Source of the DNA: Helicobacteraceae bacterium
GTDB taxonomy: Bacteria > Campylobacterota > Campylobacteria > Campylobacterales > Sulfurimonadaceae
Reading direction: 5' to 3'
NCBI GenBank assembly: GCA_015488075.1
Contig: WFOM01000077.1
Location: forward strand, 1-9,423
DNA length: 9,423 nt
The notes beneath the pieces are model-generated. The model had not been told where the DNA came from. It worked only from the letters and a program-made list of their open reading frames with translations, and made no database searches. Below are positions 6,565 to 9,423 of the stretch, in pieces (within the stretch, counting starts at the first letter, position 1; each line of letters begins with the position of its first letter). The translations under genes were made by a program, and so were the position numbers.

Positions 6565-6672
6565 GTCGGAATTTGTTTGGTTAGATGTCAGTTTTTTGGA
6601 AAAATATACACCGCCTACGGTTATAACAGTAGCAACTACAAGTATGATAGCACCTATCTCTATACCTTCCAT
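6562..6672 (-). CDS. Small single-span membrane protein, 36 residues, unknown function
   Basis: I do not recognise this protein. It reads ATG (6672-6670) to TAA (6564-6562) on the minus strand. The product begins MEGIEIGAIILVVATV, continues through ITVGGVYF and ends SKKLTSNQTNSD. Residues ~5-24 make one hydrophobic membrane helix rich in Ile/Val/Gly/Ala. SKK follows it, so by the positive-inside rule the N-terminus would be outside and the tail in the cytoplasm. Support for a real gene: a strong AGGAGAG ribosome binding site (6683-6677) with 6 nt between AGGAG and ATG, a perfect TATAAT box (6704-6699) about 27 nt before the start, and a membrane-protein composition unlike random AT-rich sequence. 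It lies between divergent hemW and rppH and could be the first gene of the rppH operon. H. pylori, as I recall, has a cytochrome c553 gene at the matching place, but this peptide has no CxxCH motif. Confidence 0.7.
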   Translation of the reverse strand: MEGIEIGAIILVVATVITVGGVYFSKKLTSNQTNSD

Positions 6673-6676
6673 GAGT

Positions 6677-6683
6677 CTCTCCT
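6677..6683 (-). promoter_or_regulatory. Strong ribosome binding site of the 36-codon ORF
   Basis: AGGAGAG on the minus strand, with 6 nt between AGGAG and the ATG at 6672. It is the strongest such site among the gene starts in this window and is a main reason for accepting the ORF. Confidence 0.65.
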
Positions 6684-6698
6684 GTTTTTTTAAACGGT

Positions 6699-6704
6699 AT
6701 TATA
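6699..6704 (-). promoter_or_regulatory. Predicted -10 box for the small membrane-protein gene (and the operon behind it)
   Basis: A perfect TATAAT reads on the minus strand at 6704-6699. Transcription starting near 6692 would leave a leader of about 20 nt holding the AGGAGAG site of the 36-codon ORF. This geometry (box, short leader, strong ribosome binding site, ATG) is what supports both the promoter and the ORF. There is no evident -35 box. Confidence 0.55.
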
Positions 6705-6714
6705 AAATGTTTTG

Positions 6715-6720
6715 TATAAT
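6715..6720 (+). promoter_or_regulatory. Predicted -10 box of hemW
   Basis: TTTTGTATAAT holds a perfect TATAAT on the plus strand, five bases before the hemW ATG. Transcription starting at the usual distance would begin at or within a base or two of the A of the ATG, giving a leaderless mRNA. A weaker alternative is TATAAA at 6701-6706, which would leave a leader of about 13 nt, also without a ribosome binding site. Confidence 0.5.
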
Positions 6721-6725
6721 ATCTT

Positions 6726-7778
6726 ATGCTTTTATATATACATATACCGTTTTGTGATAGCAAGTGTCACTACTGCAGTTTTAATTCCTATGTTGACAGG
6801 TTTCATCTTAAAAAAGATTATATGCTCTCTTTAAAAACACATCTTTTGCATGAGATGCAAAGGTTTGAAGTAAAAAAAGTAGATATAGAGTCTGTTTTTA
6901 TAGGGGGCGGGACCCCCTCAACGATTCCGCCACAGCTTTATCATGATATTTTTGGGATTATAAAACCTTTTTTGAAAGATGATGCGGAGATAACAACAGA
7001 GGCAAATCCAAACTCTGCTACAAAAGAGTGGCTTTTTGGCATGAGAGAACTCGGTGTAAACAGAGTTAGTTTCGGTGTTCAGAGTTTTGATGATGAAAAA
7101 CTTAGGGTTTTAAACAGGGCTCATTCAAAAGATATGGCTTTAAAGGCTCTAAATGATGCAAAAAATGCAGGGTTTGAAAATATATCTTTGGATTTGATAT
7201 ACAATTTTTACAAAGATACGAAAGAGCTTTTAAAAAAAGATATAGATACCGCTTTTTCTTTACCTATAAACCATATAAGTGCATATTCGCTGACTATAGA
7301 GGAAAACACAAAATTTTATACTACTCCGAGTGTTGCAAAAGATGATGTGGAGTTGGCAGATTTTGTTATAGGTTATATAAAAAGCAAAGGCTTTGTGCAA
7401 TATGAGATAAGCAACTTCGGAACTTACAAATCAAAACATAATCTTGGCTACTGGGAGTATAAAGATTACATGGGAGTAGGTGCTGGTGCTGTGGGAAAAC
7501 TTAAAAACAAAAGATACTACCCTTCAAAACTTATAGAAGAGTATATAAAAAATCCTCTAAAAATTCAGATAGAAGAGTTAAGTAAAGAAGATACAAAGCT
7601 GGAGAAAATTTTTTTGGGGTTTAGAAGTGAAGTGGGAGTAAATGAGAAACTTGTTGATAAAGAAAAAGCTTTTTTGCTTGTCGATAAGGGTAAACTTACA
7701 TACAAAAACGGTATTTTTTACAATCAAGATTTTCTTTTGGCAGATGAGGTAACTTCGTTTGTAAGTAACGACATATAA
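6726..7778 (+). CDS. hemW: HemW, radical SAM heme chaperone (HemN-like)
   Basis: HemW binds heme and a [4Fe-4S] cluster and is thought to hand heme to respiratory cytochromes; it is often misannotated as coproporphyrinogen III oxidase (HemN). The radical SAM cluster motif is C10-x3-C14-x2-C17 in IPFCDSKCHYCSF. The position where true HemN has a fourth Cys is Phe here, which is the HemW signature. GGGTPS (60-65) follows, then ITTEANP, RVSFGVQSFDD, LNRAHS, ISLDLIY, ISAYSLTIEENT and YEISNFG, and the HemW C-terminal domain with KIFLGFRSEVGV. The 350 residues suit the family. The ATG at 6726 must be the start because the conserved MLLYIHIPFC begins there. It has no ribosome binding site and lies only 5 nt after a TATAAT box, so the message may be leaderless. 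Confidence 0.95.
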   Translation: MLLYIHIPFCDSKCHYCSFNSYVDRFHLKKDYMLSLKTHLLHEMQRFEVKKVDIESVFIGGGTPSTIPPQLYHDIFGIIKPFLKDDAEITTEANPNSATKEWLFGMRELGVNRVSFGVQSFDDEKLRVLNRAHSKDMALKALNDAKNAGFENISLDLIYNFYKDTKELLKKDIDTAFSLPINHISAYSLTIEENTKFYTTPSVAKDDVELADFVIGYIKSKGFVQYEISNFGTYKSKHNLGYWEYKDYMGVGAGAVGKLKNKRYYPSKLIEEYIKNPLKIQIEELSKEDTKLEKIFLGFRSEVGVNEKLVDKEKAFLLVDKGKLTYKNGIFYNQDFLLADEVTSFVSNDI

Positions 7779-7916
7779 TTTAGTTTTGCAAGTGATATTA
7801 AAATGCTTTGTATCTATACTTTTTTCTTATTGTTTAGCCAAGAGATTATTTGTATGTCATTACTTTACCTAAATTGGATAAACTTTCAAAAACAAAACAG
7901 CTTTTAAGGTTTATAT
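7779..7916 (+). other. hemW-tatB spacer, possible tatB promoter region
   Basis: AT-rich noncoding stretch of 138 nt. It follows a TATAAT (7774-7779) that overlaps the hemW stop, and holds TATACT (7815-7820), a copy of the octamer TAAATTGG (7870-7877) also found before rppH, and the tatB ribosome binding site AAGG (7906-7909). I see no convincing terminator hairpin. Which of the -10-like hexamers is used, or whether hemW reads through into tatB, cannot be told. Confidence 0.35.
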
Positions 7917-8336
7917 ATGTTTGGTATGGGATTTACCGAGATTTTGGTTATAGTTGTGGTAGCGATACTCTTTTTGGGACCTGATAAACTTCCATCAACC
8001 ATGGTTGAGATTGCAAAATTTTTCAGAAGTATGAAACAAACTATAGCCAGCGTAAAAGAGAGTGTAAATGAAGAACTGCACATAGAAGATATAAAAAAAG
8101 AAGCTATGAGCTACAAACAAGAACTGCTTGAAGCGCAGTCAAAGATAGAACAAAAGATAAATCCCGTCCAGATAGAACAGGAGATAAACTCCATAGTTGC
8201 CGATACTCCTAAACCCGATACCGATACAAAGATAGAAGCAAGATACGAAGATGAGGATGATGAGCCTACATTTGTGAAAAAAACTACTGAATATGTAAAA
8301 GAAGAGAAAGAAGAAGAGAAAGGCAAAGATGTTTGA
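7917..8336 (+). CDS. tatB: Twin-arginine translocase subunit TatB
   Basis: TatB and TatC together form the membrane receptor that binds twin-arginine signal peptides. The 139-residue product has the family N-terminus MFGMGFTEILVIVVVAILFLGPDKLP: one transmembrane helix (~6-20) with Glu8, the GP hinge (21-22), then an amphipathic helix (~25-45) and a long charged coil to the end. TatB rather than TatA is favoured by Glu8, the length, the long charged C-terminal region and the position directly before tatC. No separate tatA is present in this window. The ATG at 7917 follows AAGG (7906-7909) with 7 nt spacing. The C-terminal run KEEKEEEKGKDV is encoded by purine-rich DNA that also carries the tatC ribosome binding site, and the ORF overlaps tatC by 8 nt. 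Confidence 0.94.
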   Translation: MFGMGFTEILVIVVVAILFLGPDKLPSTMVEIAKFFRSMKQTIASVKESVNEELHIEDIKKEAMSYKQELLEAQSKIEQKINPVQIEQEINSIVADTPKPDTDTKIEARYEDEDDEPTFVKKTTEYVKEEKEEEKGKDV

Positions 8337-9111
8337 AGAACTAAAACCCCATTTGGTTGAACTGAGAAAAAGACTTGCCATATCTGTCGGAGCTTTGATA
8401 GTTGGTTTTTTTGTTATGTTTTATTTTCATGAGGCTATACTTGACTGGATAGTCCAGCCTCTTAACGATGCACTCGAAGCAGTAGGAAGAAAGTCTATAA
8501 ATGCCGCAAACGGGATGGTAACTACAAATCAGGTGGGAGGAGCTTTTTTTGTAGCTCTTAAAGTTTCGTTTTTTGCAGATATACTTTTTACTTTGCCTAT
8601 AATTCTTTCCCAAATCTGGCTTTTTGTTGCACCGGGGCTTTATGCCCATGAAAAAAAGATGATACTTCCGTTTATTGTTGGTGGAACGGTTATGTTTTTA
8701 GTGGGAGTGCTTTTTGCATACTATATAGTTACACCTTTTGGATTTGATTTTCTTATAACTTTCGGTAGTTTTAAATTTACTCCGCTTATAAATATAGAGG
8801 ATTATGTAGGATTTTTTACAAAGATAATGTTTGGTTTTGGACTTGCTTTTGAGCTACCGGTATTTTCTTACTTTTTGGCTTTGCTTGGGCTTATAGATGA
8901 CAAAACCATGACCAACTTTTTTAAGTATGCCGTAGTTATCATTTTTATTGTTGCGGCTATGCTTACACCTCCGGATGTTCTTACCCAGCTTCTTATGGCA
9001 GGTCCGCTTGTAGTTTTATACGGTTTGTCCATACTTATAGTAAAAGTTGTAAATCCGGCTCCAAAAGAGGATGAGGAGGAAGAGGAAGAAGAACAAAAAG
9101 AGGACAAGTAG
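8329..9111 (+). CDS. tatC: Twin-arginine translocase subunit TatC
   Basis: Polytopic core of the Tat export system for folded proteins. The 260 residues show the N-terminal HLVELRKRL segment (8-16) and six hydrophobic spans near 18-34, 72-95, 112-132, 162-184, 198-212 and 219-239. The signal-peptide binding elements are intact: APGLYAHEKK (101-110) with the conserved Glu, FELPVF (174-179) with the membrane-embedded Glu, and MLTPPDVLTQ (211-220). The C-terminus ends in an acidic run (EDEEEEEEEQKEDK, 247-260), more acidic than the short tails I would expect. The ATG at 8329 overlaps tatB by 8 nt with AAGG upstream. Its TAG stop shares its last base with the GTG start of queA (TAGTG), so all three genes are probably translated from one message. 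Confidence 0.97.
   Translation: MFEELKPHLVELRKRLAISVGALIVGFFVMFYFHEAILDWIVQPLNDALEAVGRKSINAANGMVTTNQVGGAFFVALKVSFFADILFTLPIILSQIWLFVAPGLYAHEKKMILPFIVGGTVMFLVGVLFAYYIVTPFGFDFLITFGSFKFTPLINIEDYVGFFTKIMFGFGLAFELPVFSYFLALLGLIDDKTMTNFFKYAVVIIFIVAAMLTPPDVLTQLLMAGPLVVLYGLSILIVKVVNPAPKEDEEEEEEEQKEDK
9099..9104 (+). promoter_or_regulatory. Ribosome binding site supporting the queA GTG start
   Basis: AGAGGA, in the coding end of tatC, has GAGG 7 nt before the GTG at 9111. The same bases encode part of the acidic TatC tail. Confidence 0.5.
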
Positions 9112-9423
9112 TGGATAAAGAACTGCTTACCTCCAGCTATGATTTTTCTCTTCCAAAAGAACTCATAGCAAAATATCCTGCAAATCCAAGAGACAGTGCA
9201 AAGCTTTTAGTTTATGACAGAGCAAAAGATAAAATAACCCACACCGTTTTTAAAAATATACTTGATTTTATCCCAAAAAATACTGCTGTAATCCTAAACA
9301 ACACAAAAGTTATAAAAGCAAGAATTTATGGTAAAAAAAACAGCGGAGGAAAGGTTGAACTGCTTATAAACAAACCTCTTGATGCTATAACAATAAATGT
9401 TTATATAAGAGGAAAAGTAAAAC
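9111..9423 (+). CDS. queA: QueA, tRNA preQ1(34) S-adenosylmethionine ribosyltransferase-isomerase, 3' end missing
   Basis: Transfers and isomerises the ribosyl group of S-adenosylmethionine onto 7-aminomethyl-7-deazaguanine in tRNA, making epoxyqueuosine, the step before queuosine. The 104 visible residues carry the family N-terminus: LLTSSYDFSLPKELIAKYP, then NPRDSAKLLVYDR, ITHTVFKNILDFI, VILNNTKVIKARIYGKK and SGGKVELLINK. The frame is open to the end of the window, so about two thirds of the gene is missing. The start is GTG at 9111, overlapping the tatC stop by one base; AGAGGA (9099-9104) is well placed upstream and no ATG precedes the conserved region. As I recall, tatB-tatC-queA order is shared with Helicobacter and Campylobacter. 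Confidence 0.95.
   Translation, partial: MDKELLTSSYDFSLPKELIAKYPANPRDSAKLLVYDRAKDKITHTVFKNILDFIPKNTAVILNNTKVIKARIYGKKNSGGKVELLINKPLDAITINVYIRGKVK

Larger units (their letters stand above)
6698..6721. repeat. Dyad containing both divergent -10 boxes
   Basis: TATTATAAAA (6698-6707) and TTGTATAATA (6712-6721) are inverted copies matching at 9 of 10 bases about a 4-nt centre (tgtt). Each arm contains a perfect TATAAT, one facing the small ORF and rppH, the other facing hemW. The ten bases between the boxes are too few for two polymerases to bind together. Confidence 0.55.

Noticed and set aside
6581..6763. 60-codon minus-strand frame over the hemW-rppH spacer
   Set aside because: Composition is Cys/Tyr/Arg/His-rich and unlike a protein, it starts inside hemW, and the same DNA in another minus frame encodes the far more plausible 36-residue membrane peptide.
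6726..7778. Annotation of hemW as oxygen-independent coproporphyrinogen III oxidase
   Set aside because: The fourth Cys of true HemN is replaced by Phe (CHYCSF) and the length (350) fits HemW, not HemN (about 450).
7806..7827. Possible terminator after hemW: GTATCTATAC followed by T6
   Set aside because: The stem has only 4 bp with a 2-nt loop, too small to form a working intrinsic terminator.
7803..7907. 34-codon plus-strand ORF (MLCIYTFFLLFS...) ending 9 nt before tatB
   Set aside because: No ribosome binding site before its ATG, and its Phe/Leu/Cys-rich composition is what AT-rich noncoding DNA gives by chance. A leader peptide cannot be excluded but is not supported.

Overview
The window looks like a stretch of core chromosome from a Campylobacterota (epsilonproteobacterial) species, probably a free-living Sulfurimonas-like relative. 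The DNA is AT-rich, and Ile ATA and Arg AGA/AGG codons are frequent. The gene set rppH-lysC-hobA-holB-folP facing away from hemW-tatB-tatC-queA is, from memory, the order seen in Campylobacter jejuni. HobA, a DnaA-binding initiation factor known only from this phylum, is the most telling marker. No tRNA, rRNA, CRISPR array, insertion sequence or phage gene was seen.

Layout. (1) Positions 1-1562, plus strand: the 3' part of a PAS-GGDEF-EAL cyclic-di-GMP protein whose start lies upstream of the window. (2) Positions 1554-6506, minus strand: a very compact run read in the order rppH, lysC, hobA, holB, folP, secreted polysaccharide deacetylase. Neighbours abut or overlap by up to 14 nt, which suggests one translationally coupled operon. 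Its last gene overlaps the c-di-GMP gene tail-to-tail by 9 nt. (3) Positions 6507-6725: a regulatory hinge holding a 36-codon membrane-peptide ORF on the minus strand, two outward-facing perfect TATAAT boxes set in a dyad, a third TATAAT in front of rppH, and a 24-bp interrupted palindrome. (4) Positions 6726-9423, plus strand: hemW, a 138-nt spacer, then tatB-tatC-queA with overlapping ends; queA runs off the window.

How the genes work together. The minus-strand operon mixes mRNA 5'-end processing (RppH), aspartate-family amino-acid synthesis (LysC), replication initiation and clamp loading (HobA, delta'), folate synthesis (FolP) and an envelope-polysaccharide enzyme. The plus-strand group serves heme delivery (HemW), export of folded, often cofactor-loaded proteins (TatB/TatC) and queuosine tRNA modification (QueA). 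The known genes are conventional. The least explained part is the hinge at 6507-6725, with its unlisted small membrane protein, symmetric divergent promoter and apparently leaderless hemW.
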